A stretch of 64,000 nucleotides of DNA from Yamagishiella unicocca (taxonomy: Eukaryota; Chlorophyta; Chlorophyceae; Chlamydomonadales; Volvocaceae). Below the pieces are notes generated by a model. That model did not search any database. It worked only from the letters and a program-made list of their open reading frames with translations, and was not told the DNA's origin. Positions within the stretch are counted from its first letter, which is position 1, and each line of letters opens with the position of its first letter. This document shows positions 21,825 to 34,127 of this stretch, piece after piece. The DNA lies in the NCBI GenBank assembly GCA_003116995.1, contig BDSL01000017.1:620001-684000 (forward strand). Direction: 5' to 3'. Position numbers and translations under genes: made by a program.

Positions 21825-24368
21825 AATACTCGATACCAGTGCGGAAAGCGTAAGCAGATGCCGCTTGTCGGCACGCTGCTGCTGGTCTTGCGCATCGCAC
21901 CTCAGAGTGAAACTTTGCCGCCCGCTCAAGGCGGCCCATTTCTTGTGAAAGCTTTGCCAATCTATAATGCTTGCCGAAAGCGCACTACAGCTCGCCCAAC
22001 GAGACTTCCCATGTATGAGACAAGTACCGGTACCGGCAACTTAAATTACATTGCACTTTCTTTAACCTAAACATCCAATGTACAGGGCACCATCATCATA
22101 CGTGTACAACTATTGTTCTACAGCAAGAGTGCGCTGCTGTGAAGTCCGTGCCGCGACACTACGACAGCTCCCTCGCTGCGATGGTGCCGAATTTCCCCCC
22201 GTACTAATACGTTCAGTGCATTTCGGCCAGCACGAGCTGTCCGATAGTTCCGTTGCTGAGTGCAACTGTAAGCGAATGGTCCATTGTGGAAGACGTGAGA
22301 TGTGTGCTGTGAAGGCTGAGACGCGGCGCAGCGCGCCGCACGCCGTGTCGACCTTAGGCTACACGCATTTCCTCTAGCCACCAGCCGTTCTCGCGTTTTG
22401 CATGCCGATGATCAGCCCCTGTCCACTTTTTCATGTACCGGTACTTGGACGAAGCAGGTCTGCTACCGGTGCTCGGTACATGAAGCCTACCTGTCAGGCG
22501 CAGTCAGGCGCTGTGGTTGGGCTGTGTATGGTCGCCGTCCGGCCACAGGGCGCGAAGGGACTGGACAAGGTCACTGGATGGCAGAACGCTGGTAGCAGCT
22601 GGTAACCGCCTGTACAGCAATGGGACTGCTTGGAACCGCAAGGGACTGCAAGAGCTACCGCAGAAGCTGAGCGAAAGCAAGGAATGCTTCCTCTCAACCC
22701 GATCAAACCGTGACACGAATGATGAAGGCTGCTTTGTGGCATTCATTCCGTCCTTTTTAACAAAGCCACCTGAACCATTATCGCAGCCACAGGCAGCCAC
22801 AGTTTTGTACGCGCAATCGCTGCAGCGTTGGGATCCTTTCCAGGCGGATCCGATCGAATTGACAAGGCGTCCGAGCGGCCCGAGCGCAAAGCAGGGCAAA
22901 GCCAGCACCATCCCCTGTCATGGCCACCTTGCAGCGCCCTGCAGGCAACATGGAACTCATGGAGCAGCATTGTAGGGGTGTTATAGGACTCGACGCTGCT
23001 TTGGGTCCCCCAGCGGCGGCGGGAAAAACCTGGCGTGAGCATACGCGGCACTGACATCTGGGTGCACTCCGTTAATGCAGTGCTCTGCAGCATTGATAGC
23101 GTCGCGATGGGCATATCCAGGACTCTGCGATGGCTTTGGCGATCAAACGTAAGCGATGCTCTCCTTTCCTTTTGCATACATGATCCAACATGCCCCGCCT
23201 GTACTACCGGTATGCTGGTCTGTGCAGAGTAGATGTAGTCTCTGCTTGGCCCTGATGCTGCTGACACCTACACATTATCCTCTAGACTAGCTTGATTGCA
23301 GCAGGTGGTTCCCGGGCGCTTCTTTTTGTATTGGGATGAGAGGTGCACTGCGGGTCCACAGCAGGTCCGCCTAGTTGGAAATCCTTCAAGACAGCTTTGA
23401 CGGCACCCTGCTGCCGGGCCCTGCAGGGCCTGCCTCACCGATTCGGGAACCGAGAAGTCCGAGCGTAACTGAGGTCGCCGTTCCCACAAAATATATGACT
23501 TACTAGTATGGAACCCTTCTGGGCGCCCTCCGTTACCACTACATTTGCTTCCCTACCCAGACCTATCTGCCTCAGGCAAAGCCCGGGGCCATGAGTTGCC
23601 GCCCACATAGGGCATCGCCGTCGCCCCTTTTACTGTATTGGCCGTAGCTTCTGCCCGCAGGGTGCAACATCGTGTCGGCGTTCCCGCCGCTGGAACGCGA
23701 TAGGCCGACAGCGTCGACGCGATGTGGGCATTCGCTCTCTGGACTCCAGAATAAGTTACTTGTGGAAGGACAACCAATGTTCTTCACACCCTGTCATTGC
23801 TTTACAAAGCAGTCTGCCGTTGACGTCCTTTCATATGGCGACATGCGTATACCGGTACCGGTACCCGGCCACGGCACGGTATACCATAATCAATCTCAAA
23901 TTTAGATGCTACGTATCGTATGGCATAATTTTTGCGCAGACCGTGTTCCAGGCAAATGAGGCTATCTATTTCCGCCCTAGGTCGCCTTCCCTCGAGGCGC
24001 AATGTATGGCAACGTGCGCAGATGTATACACTTTAAACAAATACAGTGAATTTAATGGTACTTGATTCACCATCTGTACTGTTTCAGGCCCCAGGATCCA
24101 GGTGATGGACGATGAGGTGTATACAGGAGGTCAGAAGCATAGGTTATGCCATGATACAAACATTCCCTTATGGATACTAACTTCAAGCACAAACATAGCT
24201 TCTGAACAATATTTGCGAAGAGGTTGCTAATTAAAGCTTTGCTCGTTCCGCTCTCCTGAGTCAGGGGTCTAGTCGGGCATGTTGCACCATTAGAAGTACA
24301 TTATCATCCTTTTATTAAACCTCTTACAGCCGAAATCTGTGCGGTAGCCCTGCCGCGTAAGTTCAGTC
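21825..24368. other. Divergent intergenic region between PHD and E2 genes
   Basis: No supported gene. It should hold the promoters of both divergent genes and possibly a 5' exon of the PHD gene. Short palindromic ACCGGTACCGGTACC strings occur at about 22023-22040, 22435-22450 and 23855-23870. An open frame at 22517-22975 has no recognisable features. Confidence 0.4.
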
Positions 24369-27300
24369 ATGGCGCTGGACTTGGGGCGGATACAGAAGGT
24401 GAGCATCAATCACACTTTGAGCGAGCTGTCGGCGGCTATTCTCCATATGGAGGACGCGGGCTGTTTGGATTTGGGGGGCGTGGCTTACGCCTGACTTCCC
24501 TTGGCCCTTGTCCGATTCGAAACGCATAAAGGAGCTGAAGGAGATTGAACGAGACAAGGCATCGGGAGTGACAGTGCAGCTGAAGAACAATTCGTTGCAG
24601 CATTTAACAGGGTTCGTTCCCGGCCCTAAGGACACACCCTACGAAGGCGGCCTGTTCACAGTCGACATCAAACTGGACAACGCCTACCCTTTCGTTCCAC
24701 CCAAGATGACATTCGTGACCAAGGTGCGCCGGGGTCGCGGCGGGTTGGGGCGGAGCGTTGGCTCCGGAACAAACCACTTCGGAACATCCCACTGACGATA
24801 CGCGCGCGCATCCACCCCACCCCAACCCCACCCTACCCGACCCCCTCGCGTAATCCACCCAAGCACGGCTCCTCGCTCCACGCCGGCAGGCCTAGACACT
24901 TCCCACCCAGTCATCGTACATGCTCCCCTTGCCGCGCCCCCTCTGCTACGACCGCCCCTTGCACATCCCGGAATCCCAGCTCTTTGGCACCTTGGTCCTA
25001 CAGCAGGGGCGGTGTCGTACACCGCGACCGTGTCCCTGAAGTACGGCACCTGCCCTTCCCGCCACACCCCGCGGACCCATCCGATGTCGCACATGCAGCC
25101 GGGGGGGAACACCGGACGCGCTGGCGGCAGCAGCGGCAGCAGCAGTAGCAGCCGGCTGCAGTAGCTGCAGTAGCAGCCGGCCGGAGCAGCAGCAGCAGCG
25201 GCCGGAGCAGCAGCAACAATACCAGCGGCAGCAGCAGCCAGCAACTAAACGGCCAAGCGTCCAGCAGCACTGGCAGCAGGCTAGCAGCTTGCATTCCTTA
25301 ACCCGTTGTATATAGCAGAACCGACCCGGGACCCCCCGACCCGTACATCCCCTCCCTTCCCAACCCCGGCACCGGTCCCACCATAGGCCACACGCTGCCT
25401 GGCGCGGTAGCCACGGCGGGCAGTACCCCACCCGCAGCACACCGGCCCCCCCTCCGCCCCTCTTGCGGTGCACCCAGGTTGCTTCTGCCTCCCGAACTGG
25501 CCCCGTGCTGCGCCACCGCATGCCCCCGTGCTGCGCCACCTCATCGCTCGGACGTAGCCCTCAGAACCCCCCAAACCCCAAACACCCAAACCCCAAACAC
25601 CCAAACCCCAAACACCCAAACCCCAAACACCCAAACCCCAAACACCCAAACCCCAAACCCCAAACCCCAAACCCCAAACCCCCAACCCCCCAAACCCCAA
25701 ACACCCATACCCCAAACACCCAAACCCCAAACCCCAAACCCCAAACACCCAAACACCCAAACCCCAACCCCTCCCCTGCCTCGCTGTCCCTGGCCGGGCC
25801 GCTGCCGGTCCGCAGGTGTGGCACCCCAACGTGAGCAGCCAGAGCGGGGCCATCTGCCTGGACATCCTGAAGGATCAGGTGGGGCAGGCGGGGGGGGGCA
25901 GGCGGGGGGGGCAGGCGGGGTGGGGCAGGCGGGGGGGGCAGGCGGGGTGGGGCAGGCGGGGTGGGGCAGGCGGGGTGGGACAGGCGGGGTGGGGCAGGCG
26001 GGGTGGGGCAGGCGGGTTTGAGAGGAAACCCGTGAGTCGGCGCATTGGGAGGTGGTACGGCTAGGAGGTGGGTGGGGAGGGGAGCGGGCCGCCTGCAGGG
26101 ACCTGCACACGTGAGGACCAGGCGGGGGGGTCGTACATGGACCTGCAGACGTGAGGACCATGTGGGCGGGTCGTACAGCAGGCCCTGGTGTGCTTCCGGT
26201 GCGAGGGATGGAGACGGGGCGGGGAGGGAACGGGGCGGGAGGATGTATGTATGGGTGGGGCGAGGAGGCGTCGGGAAGAGGAGGCGCCAGGAAGAGGAAG
26301 CGCCGGGAAGTGGAGGGGACGGAAAGATGAGGAGGCAGGAAGAGAAGGGGCGGGAAGTGGAGGAGGGGGCGGGAAGAGCTGTGGGCTGGCGAGCAATCGG
26401 TTGTGAGCTGGCGGGGCCGGGCGGCGGCTGTGCCGCGTTGGTTGGTGGGTGGATCGGTGGGTGGGCTGGAAGGCCAGATGCGGGTCCGGTGCATGTCACT
26501 GACGAGCGAGTTGCCGCAGGGACGCCTGGCGGGGCCGGGTTTGGATGGGGCTGGCTGGGTTGGGTTGGAAAAAACAACCCGTTGACGCAAAAAGGCTGGG
26601 GTGGGTTGAGGTTGGCTGGGCTGGGCTGGGGGGGGGTTTGGGGGGGGGGCGGCGAGGGAGTACGGCGGGGCTGTGGGCGCCGCGGCTCGCGTAAAATGTA
26701 GCGGAAAATGGACGAGCACCTCTCATGGCTGGTAGGACGAGCGCCTCTCACGGCTGGTAGGACGAGCACCTCTCACGGCTGGTAGGACGAGCACCTCTCA
26801 CGGCTGGTAGGACGAGCACCTCTCACGGCTGGTAGGACGAGCGCCTCTCATGGCTGATAGGACAAGCAACTCTCATGGCTGGTAGGACGAGCACACCTCT
26901 CATGGCTGGTAGGACGAGCACCTCTCACGGCTGGTACGACGAGCAACACCACCCGCCGGCGTGCCGGCGACGTGACCCTCCGTCCCCAAACGCACGAAAC
27001 ACCCCCAACTGTCCCCAACTGACGTTGGGCGGGCGGGTGTTGCCAGCGCCTACCGCGACATGAGCGGGGGATGGCGCAAAAACCCGGTATGGGCGAGGGA
27101 GGGAGGGAGGAGGGTCGAGGGGAAACCCGTGAAGTACGGCACAGTGAGTGGGAGGGAGGTTGGGTTCAGGTAGGGTAGGGGGTACTGGGTACTGCGACCT
27201 CCCACCCCCTCGCAAGGGATTGGGGTGGGAAGTCGCAGGGGGCGCTGAACTCAAATCTCACGTGCCTGATGGCACGGGGGCGGTGCAGGTGGGGCCTGCT

Positions 27301-30300
27301 GGCTGGGGAGGCGATGGGCTCAGTCAGACGGACGTCGTCAGGGAGGGGACAGAGGCGGTTGCCGTTGGTTGCTGTTGGTTGCAACGACAACAACCGTCCG
27401 CCAGGTGACATGCCAGGCGACATCGCCGCTCGATTGGCGGGCCGACGCCCTTGAGGGCTGAAGCGAACTATTGTCCAGCATCCCCTTCCTCGCTGCCGCC
27501 CCCTAACCCACCCCTTCGCCATGCAACGTCAAACGCGCTTCCAGGACCTCCATCTACAGCTCGTACTCTTCTCCCCCTCCCTCCCTCCCTCCCGCCTATG
27601 TCATGTAAGCGGCTTGCCCTAAATGGCCATCCCTCCCCCCTCCCCCCCTCCCCCTCTCCCCCCAGTGGAGCCCCGCCCTGACCCTCAAGACGGCGCTGCT
27701 GTGCCTGCAGGCGCTGCTAGCGTCGCCGCAGCCGGACGATCCCCAGGTGGGTGGCGTGGAGGCACGTGGGGGGCGGATAGGGACGATCCCCAGGTGGGTG
27801 GCGTGGAGAAAGAGGGGGGCGGATAGGGACGATCCCCAGGTGGCCGCGTGGAGAAAGAGGGGGGCGGATAGGGACGATCCCCAGGTGGGTGGCGTGGAGA
27901 AAGAGGGGGGCGGATAGGGACGATCCCCAGGTGGGTGGCGTGGAGAAAGAGGGGGGCGGATAGGGACGATCCCCAGGTGGGTGGCGTGGAGGCACGTGGG
28001 GGGCGGATAGGGACGATCCCCAGGTGGGTGGCGTGGAGAAAGAGGGGGGCGGATAGGGACGATCCCCAGGTGGGTGGCGTGGAGAAAGAGGGGGGCGGAT
28101 AGGGACGATCCCCAGGTGGGTGGCGTGGAGAAAGAGGGGGGCGGATAGGGACGATCCCCAGGTGGGTGGCGTGGAGAAAGAGGGGGGCGGATAGGGACGA
28201 TCCCCAGGTGGGTGGCGTGGAGAAAGAGGGGGGCGGATAGGGACGATCCCCAGGTGGGTGGCGTGGAGAAAGAGGGGGGCGGATAGGGACGATCCCCAGG
28301 TGGGTGGCGTGGAGAAAGAGGGGGGCGGATAGGGACGATCCCAGGTGGGTGGCGTGGAGAAAGAGGGGGGCGGATAGGGACGATCCCCAGGTGGGTGGCG
28401 TGGAGAAAGAGGGGGGCGGATAGGGACGATCCCCAGGTGGGTGGCGTGGAGAAAGAGGGGGGCGGATAGGGACGATCCCCAGGTGGGTGGCGTGGAGAAA
28501 GAGGGGGGCGGATAGGGACGATCCCCAGGTGGGTGGCGTGGAGAAAGAGGGGGGCGGATAGGGACGATCCCCAGGTGGGTGGCGTGGAGAAAGAGGGGGG
28601 CGGATAGGGACGATCCCCAGGTGGGTGGCGTGGAGAAAGAGGGGGGCGGATAGGGACGATCCCCAGGTGGCCGCGTGGAGAAAGAGGGGGGGAGCCCTCG
28701 GCAGGTGGTGGCGGACGTGCGTTGCACGTGCACGGAGGCGGCGGGAGGGCTGAGCTCGGCTGCCTGGGGGCCCCGACGGCACCAGGCTCGTGGACAGCCG
28801 CTCCCAGATCGGCTCCGAAACCAACCGCAAACCGCCGGGTGGCCAACCACCCGACCAGGGGCCACCTTGTACCCCGACCTGGGGTGACCTACCCGTGGCC
28901 GCACCCGTGGCCGTACCCTCGCAGGACGCCGTGGTCGCCAAGCAGTACATCAGCGAGTTCGAGACGTACAAGAAGACCGCGAAGTGAGGGGGCGCAGGGG
29001 TGGGGGCCGTAGTGGGGTAGAGGGGGCTCCGGCGCGAATAAAAGGGAAACCAGTATAACGAAAGAAAAACCGTTTAGAAGAGACGCTTCGAGATGCATGC
29101 TGGAGAACTTGGAACAACTGAAGACGGACGTCGTGTGTCGGCCTTCGGCGGCTAAGCGGAATCAGCAGCGGCTGTCCGGCTAATGGAAGTGAGGACCCCG
29201 CGTGTCGCAAGGAAGGGTTTTGCGAAGTCGGTATGTTTTGGGCGCAGGCGGGAGACCTGGGGGGGTTTTGAGGAAGACCCGTGGATGCGAGAAAAAACCG
29301 TTTAGAACAGACGGAGACCTGGGGGGGGGGCGCGGCGGGGGTAGGGGCTGGCGGGGGCGGAGGTGGGCGCGGCTGCTGGAGGGCACCCGAAACTGAGCTG
29401 CGCAGCTCATGACGGCCGAGTGGGGACGGGGGCGAATGGGCGCGGAAGAGAACCGGCGGCCGGCAGACCGGATGAGCTGCACCTGTGCCTGTGGGCTCTG
29501 CCGGTGCCATCATGAGGGTACACGGCACTGTGAGGCGGCAGGGAGTGCCATCGCGCCCGGAGGCGTGCGGCCAATTTGGCGCCTGACAGTCGCGCCGTGT
29601 TTCCTGCTCGCTGGCGCGCTTGCTTCCCAGCTGTCGCGATCCAAATGCTCCAATCCGAATGCTCCGATCCGAATGCTCGGATCCAAATGCACCGATCCAA
29701 ATGCTCCGATCCAAATGCTTCGATCCAAATGCTCCGATCCAAATGCTCCGATCCGAATGCTCCAATCCAAATGCTCCGATCCAAATGCTCCGACCCAAAT
29801 GCTCCGACCCAAATGCTCCGATCCGAATGCTCCAGTCCAAATGCTCCGATCCAAATGCTCCGACCCAAATGCTTCGACCCAAATGCTCCGACCCAAATGC
29901 TCCGATCCGAATGCTCCAATCCAAATGCTCCGATCCAAATGCTCCGACCCAAATGCTCCGACCCAAATGCTCCGATCCGAATGCTCCAGTCCAAATGCTC
30001 CGATCCAAATGCTCCGACCCAAATGCTTCGACCCAAATGCTCCGATCCAAATGCTCCGATCCAACGCCTCCAATCTGCTGCTGTGCCCGGCTGCTGTCGC
30101 GCTCGCCCCGGTGGCTCCCGGGTGGTGCCACTCGCAGGTACTGGACGGAGGCGTTCGCCAACCCCAAGGCCAACGCGCCCGAGGATAAGATCGCACGGAT
30201 CGTGGAGATGGGCTTCGACCGCCCGGCCGCCATCGAGGCGCTCCAAAAGTGCGGCGGCGATGAGAACGCCGCATTGGAGCAGCTGCTGGGGAGCCAGTAG
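24369..30300 (+). CDS. UBC27: Ubiquitin-conjugating enzyme E2 with UBA domain (UBC27/UBE2K type)
   Basis: Six exons (24369-24398, 24532-24723, 25816-25878, 27666-27746, 28925-28983, 30138-30300) splice in phase to 195 residues, close to the 200 of the UBE2K family. The UBC fold has TPYEGG, YPFVPPKMTFVTK, the HPN motif at 77-79 and the catalytic Cys88 in GAICLDILKDQW. The linker YWTEAFA and a C-terminal UBA domain with the MGF loop (166-168) and ALEQLL helix identify the E2-25K class, which receives ubiquitin from E1 and builds chains, usually Lys48-linked; the UBA binds ubiquitin. Most of the 5.9-kb gene is intron. Introns 2, 3, 4 and 5 carry unrelated minisatellites, including amplification of the exon 4 donor in intron 4. 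No promoter motif was identified. Confidence 0.95.
25112..25245. repeat. GCA-rich repeat, E2 intron 2
   Basis: Imperfect GCAGCAGCGGCAGCAGCAGT-type triplets including AGCAGCCGGC blocks. Confidence 0.75.
25560..25770. repeat. 15-bp/7-bp AAACCCC minisatellite, E2 intron 2
   Basis: Tandem AAACACCCAAACCCC units mixed with plain AAACCCC heptamers end about 45 bp before exon 3. On the opposite strand this is GGGGTTT, G-quadruplex-prone and telomere-like, but distinct from TTTTAGGG. Confidence 0.9.
25879..26020. repeat. 14-bp GGGGCAGGCGGGGT minisatellite, E2 intron 3
   Basis: It starts right after the exon 3 donor; the first unit overlaps the splice site (CAG/GTGGGGCAGG). A partial dispersed intronic repeat (GAGAGGAAACCCGTGAGTCG) follows at 26020-26040. 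Confidence 0.85.
26709..26946. repeat. 25-bp minisatellite, E2 intron 3
   Basis: About nine copies of a unit built from GGTAGGACGAGCACCTCTCA followed by CGGCT, with few substitutions. Confidence 0.9.
27735..28690 (+). repeat. 46-bp minisatellite carrying a 5' splice site, E2 intron 4
   Basis: Twenty intronic copies of a 46-bp unit follow the exon. Each contains GACGATCCCCAGGTGGGT, which is the last 12 bases of exon 4 plus its donor; the array therefore looks like an expansion of the exon-intron junction itself. Eighteen copies keep CAG/GTGGGT, and two (at 27828 and 28655) read CAG/GTGGCC. One copy lacks a C. Because 46 is not a multiple of 3, use of a downstream donor would shift the frame unless three units are included. 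Confidence 0.95.
29262..29313 (+). repeat. Dispersed intronic repeat, 3' module, E2 intron 5
   Basis: Reads GAGGAAGACCCGTGGATGCG, AGAAAAAACCGTTTAGAACA. It is nearly identical to the copies at 46848 and (minus) 17357. Confidence 0.8.
29638..30067. repeat. 14-bp minisatellite (ATGCTCCGATCCAA), E2 intron 5
   Basis: About 30 copies with a small set of alternating variants (ATCC/ACCC, CGA/CAA, CCAAAT/CCGAAT) arranged in a higher-order pattern. Long open frames on both strands here are artefacts of the 14-bp period. Confidence 0.95.
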
Positions 30301-30462
30301 CTGCCGCTGCTGCTGGGCGGGGCAGTAGTTGCTGCTGCTGCTGGGGCGGGAGGGCAGTAGGAGAGCGGCGGCTCGCGCTGTGGGTTGCTCGGCTGCTGCC
30401 GGCACACGGACAGCAGCTCGCGGCGGCATCGCGGATGCGTAGCAGCAGCGGTGCGACAACAG

Positions 30463-30560
30463 CAGATGTAGTGGCAGCAGCGGCAGCAGCAGTGGCAGCA
30501 GCAGCGGCAGCAGCGGCAGCAGCGGCAGCAGCAGTGGCAGCAGCAGTAGCGGCGGCAATG
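30463..30560. repeat. GCA/GTGGCA trinucleotide repeat
   Basis: Imperfect GCAGCAGCGGCAGCAGCAGT triplets downstream of the E2 stop codon. Confidence 0.85.
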
Positions 30561-31077
30561 GCGGTAGAGCAGTGGCGGCTGTACCGGACCCAGTCTGAGC
30601 TGAGTGTTTTGGAAAGCGTACGGGTGCAGACGACGCCGGGCGGCAGGCGGCATTTTCGTGGGGCCCGGCGACCGAGATCCGGCGTCAAATGGCACGGTGG
30701 CCCAACACACCACCACGACCAGCGCCAGCACCACCGCCACCGCCACAACACCACCATCGCCGGAAAAGGGTCGGGTTACGTTTCATGGGATCGGACGTGT
30801 GACGGATGTGACCAATGGCGGAGGCAGCAACGGAAGAGGCAACGGCACAGCAGCCCGCACCAGCTGCGGCTGCGGACTGCGGCTGCGGCACGTCGGCTCT
30901 CCCTGCCTGCTGCCTGAGCCCTAGTGAGTGGGCGCCTCCTGCGCAGGCTCTGGGCCGGCTGACAGAGAGATCGAGCAGGCGGTATCGGGGAGCCCCCCCC
31001 TTTCCAGTTGCGGGGTGTTTTTTTTTGTGTATGCGTGCTGGACCAGGAACCCAGTGCTAGGTCGTGCTAACAACCAC

Positions 31078-31153
31078 ATGTATGATGGTGATGATGGTGA
31101 TGGTGACGATGATGTTGATGACGACGATGTTTGATGACGATGGTGATGATGAA
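31078..31153. repeat. GATGATGGT microsatellite
   Basis: Imperfect GATGATGGTGATGGTGACGA triplets. Confidence 0.85.
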
Positions 31154-32750
31154 TCAGGCGGACCAGGCGGGCCGCGCCGGGCCGAGCCGCCTTCAGTCCG
31201 CCCATGCTCCAGCCAGCAGGCAGCGGTGCCGCGCCAGTAGCCACTTCCCTACATGACGGCTCCTCCCAGCGGTTGTGTTTTTCATAGGGATGGAGCTTGG
31301 TTATGGATTGACGGGGCTGGTTGCGGTGCGCTACCCCAAAGCTACGGTGGTCGGGTGGTCGGCGGAGCTCAGGTTGGGGGCATCGGCCCCTCGCCCTCCC
31401 CTCTCTCCCCCGCCACAGCGGCCTGACGCAATGACACCAGCGCTTCAGCGGGCTGGGTGTATGGATGGAGGCTGGCTGTGCTGCGGAGGCTGGGTGTATG
31501 GATGGATGCTGGCTGGCTGGGGAGGCCGGGTGTATGGATGGCCCGGAGGTTGGGTGCGTCGGGAGCGGTCGTCGCCCTGCAGCTGCCGCCAGCTCCAGAC
31601 TGACGGGGGTTTGGGACCGGGGCGCGCACAGCGGCTGGCTGCGGCACTCCTCTTGTCCTGCAGCTCGGTGCAAGGTTGCAACGACGGAGGAGATCCTAGA
31701 AAGGCCCGGTGAGCGAAGCCCCGGCGGCATGTCGTACGGGTGCCGGGCGCCGCCGTACGGCTGCTGGCGCGGCGCCTGTCGTCGCTGCATCCCTAACCGA
31801 CATCTCCGTGTGTGCCGCTGTATGGCCGTCCTGTACCCCAGCCTACTGGATATTTAGGGTTTAGAAAGCGTTTCGATGAAATGGTGTGGTGCTCTGCCGA
31901 AGAGAGGGACGACCGGGAAAGAGGGACCGCCAGCTAGGGCCGTACACGCACTCGAGCTGCGATCGCAGAGCCAGGCCTCAGCAGTTGTACGACCAGTCAA
32001 GTCCGGTTCGTTTTGGTTCAGTCAGTCACCAGGGCCGCTTGGCATCGCAGCGACGAGCTGTTGGCGCATGGCAGGGAGTACCGCATCAATACGACATGAC
32101 GAAATGGGGCAATCAACGCCGGTGCTGCTTTTTGTAAAGCAGTTTCAAGTGGCGAGCATTAACAGCCGCAGCCACAGCTGCTGGTTGTTCGTTGTCGGTT
32201 AGTTAGAATGGAGGGGGGGGCAGGGGCAAGGCCGGAAGGTCGGAAGAGGGCGCTCCCGGACAGTATTCATCCGTGTTGACAAGGTTGCTGTAGCAGCAAT
32301 GTGAACGGTGTACTTGGGGGTATGCGGGGGCACCGCATGGTGGTGTGGACCCGAGCAAAGGGTCGATCAGCCGCGGGAAGTCGAACAGCCGCGGGAAGTC
32401 GAGCAGTCGCAGTCGCGACAGGTAAGCCACGGGGCAGCGACAGCACCATACCGGGGCGGTGCTTGGTGCGTGGACGGGTTGACACGTGTTGAGGTGGGGT
32501 TGGATGACTCGCTCCGTCCGTGCAACATCAATTCTCTGCTCGTAAGGTGCCTTACGAGGGTCCATTCGTGCAGCATCGATTCTACAGGCTCTGCGAAAAT
32601 CCTTTATTCTCAGCCCAGCTGTGTTTCGGGCAGCCCACATTCCTCGATACTCCTCGGTTGCGCTGCTATGGGCCCTTGCTAGCAGGCAGGGGTACGAAGG
32701 TGGGGTTGCCCAGGAGACCCGTGTACACAACACTGGAGAGGGGCGGGGGT

Positions 32751-32791
32751 GGCGAGAAGACCCGGTTACACGACATACGAAACGGAGGGCG
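32751..32791 (+). repeat. Dispersed intronic repeat, 5' module (outside modelled genes)
   Basis: GCGAGAAGACCCGGTTACAC then GACATACGAA; one of two clear copies not inside a modelled intron. Confidence 0.65.
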
Positions 32792-33430
32792 TTTGGGGTT
32801 GCTTGCCCGAGGACTTGGTTCGACTATATGAAGCATGGGAACTGTGATGGCACGAGAAAAACCCCGCTCGGGACAAAAACAGAGCTCGAGTGCACATTAA
32901 ATAACAGTGTTAGTTGCAGTGGCTCCAGACCTTAAGGGGCTTGAGGTTACGCGTGAGAGGTATGTAAAAGGCAGAATCGTCGGGGGCATCGCTTGACACT
33001 GATAGGGATAAGTAAAATAAGGAGCATCGCTGGCTCCAGAAGGCCAACCACCCAAACGCGGGCGGGCAGAGTGTTTTTGCGCCCCCTTTGGGGCTCATGA
33101 GGAAATGGCTAAATATGGCAGGGCGAGGCCTGCTAGCGAGCCGCTGGTGCCTGGTCCGTGATGTGCGAATGCGCCAATTTGGGGTAATCCGCTCCTCCCA
33201 GCTTCATTGCCGGGGCCAGCGGTTGCAGGAGACACCAGCTGCGGTCTAGACGAACGTAAACAAGGACCCCGCGCGGTTGGGTGAAATATTGTGGAAGTCA
33301 GTTTTTGGGTGCATGCTGGAAAACTAGGAAAACCGGTATGGTGGCTGGCCCGTATTGCAGCGAGACTTGCCGAACTGGATACAGACCGTTACCATGTTGA
33401 TGAAGTTAAATACCGGATGTGGGCTATCCA

Positions 33431-33610
33431 GCAGGATGCCCCAAGTCGCGGCAGGATGCCCCAGGTCGCGGCAGGATGCCCCAGGTCGCGGCAGGATGCC
33501 CCAAGTCGCGGCAGGATGCCCCAAGTCGCGGCAGGATGCCCCAAGTCGCGGCAGGATGCCCCAGGTCGCGGCAGGATGCCCTAAGTCGCGGCAGGATGCC
33601 CCAGGTCGCG
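33431..33610. repeat. 20-bp minisatellite, 9 copies
   Basis: Exactly nine contiguous copies of GCAGGATGCCCCAAGTCGCG with A/G variation at one site and one C/T change. No spacers are present. Confidence 0.95.
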
Positions 33611-34127
33611 GCCAGGTCGCGCCGCGCCGCCGGGAAGACCGGAAAACACGATAGCGCAAGCGAGCATCCGCATGCACACATGCAAAAACGCGGGGTGGGT
33701 GGGAGGTGACGGAGCCGTGCGATGCGGTGCGCATCGATGCGGTGCGTACAGGCGGGGGGTGAGGATGACCTGGTTTGTGTTGGCTGACCGGCTGGTGGTG
33801 GGGTGGACTGTGGAGGGTGTTTCGTTCTCGGCACACGTCGACATGGCTGGAGCAGTAAGGCCCTATTCCCTAGAGTGCGGTCGGAGCGGCGGGGATGCTG
33901 CGTGAGCTCCAGGGAGGGTGCATGAGAGCCATTATTTGACGCCGCCGCGGCGCCATCCCTAGTCCACCAGCAGGCAGTGGACCAATACACGGTCGTGTAG
34001 ATTGCCGCACCGCATGTAAAGTATCTGCATTCCGGATCCCAAACGTGATCAGGCCTATCGCCGATTTGATGCCGACATGGGGATTGCCGCCGCTGATCAC
34101 GATTAGACGACGGCGGAGACGGTGGCT

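Larger units (their letters stand above)
30301..34127. other. Repeat-rich intergenic region
   Basis: No supported gene. It holds GCA triplets at 30463-30560, GATGATGGT repeats at 31078-31153, an 18-bp duplication at about 32368-32405, a dispersed intronic repeat copy at 32751, and a 20-bp array at 33431-33610. The 3' UTR of the E2 gene must start here, but no TGTAA signal was seen close to its stop; the first found is at 32133-32137. Confidence 0.4.

Noticed and set aside
22517..22975. 152-codon plus-strand frame between the PHD and E2 genes
   Set aside because: Fairly protein-like composition, but no family features, no splice context and a competing minus-strand frame.
25541..26769. Long minus-strand frames with GFGVWGLG and PPAPPRLP repeats
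   Set aside because: Translations of the AAACCCC and GGGGCAGG arrays within E2 introns.
27596..28971. Three overlapping minus-strand frames of about 400 codons rich in Pro, Ser and His
   Set aside because: They are the three readings of the 46-bp minisatellite, whose period lets every frame stay open. They lie inside an intron of the plus-strand E2 gene.
28950..30757. Minus-strand frames up to 598 codons repeating DRSIWIGAFGSEHL
   Set aside because: Artefact of the 14-bp array in E2 intron 5; all frames stay open on both strands.
30928..31790. 289-codon minus-strand frame
   Set aside because: Driven by GATGATGGT and GGATGGATG repeats, with no conserved motif.
33431..33610. Regular repeat array resembling a CRISPR
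   Set aside because: The 20-bp units are directly contiguous with no spacers and the context is a eukaryotic nuclear genome; it is a minisatellite.
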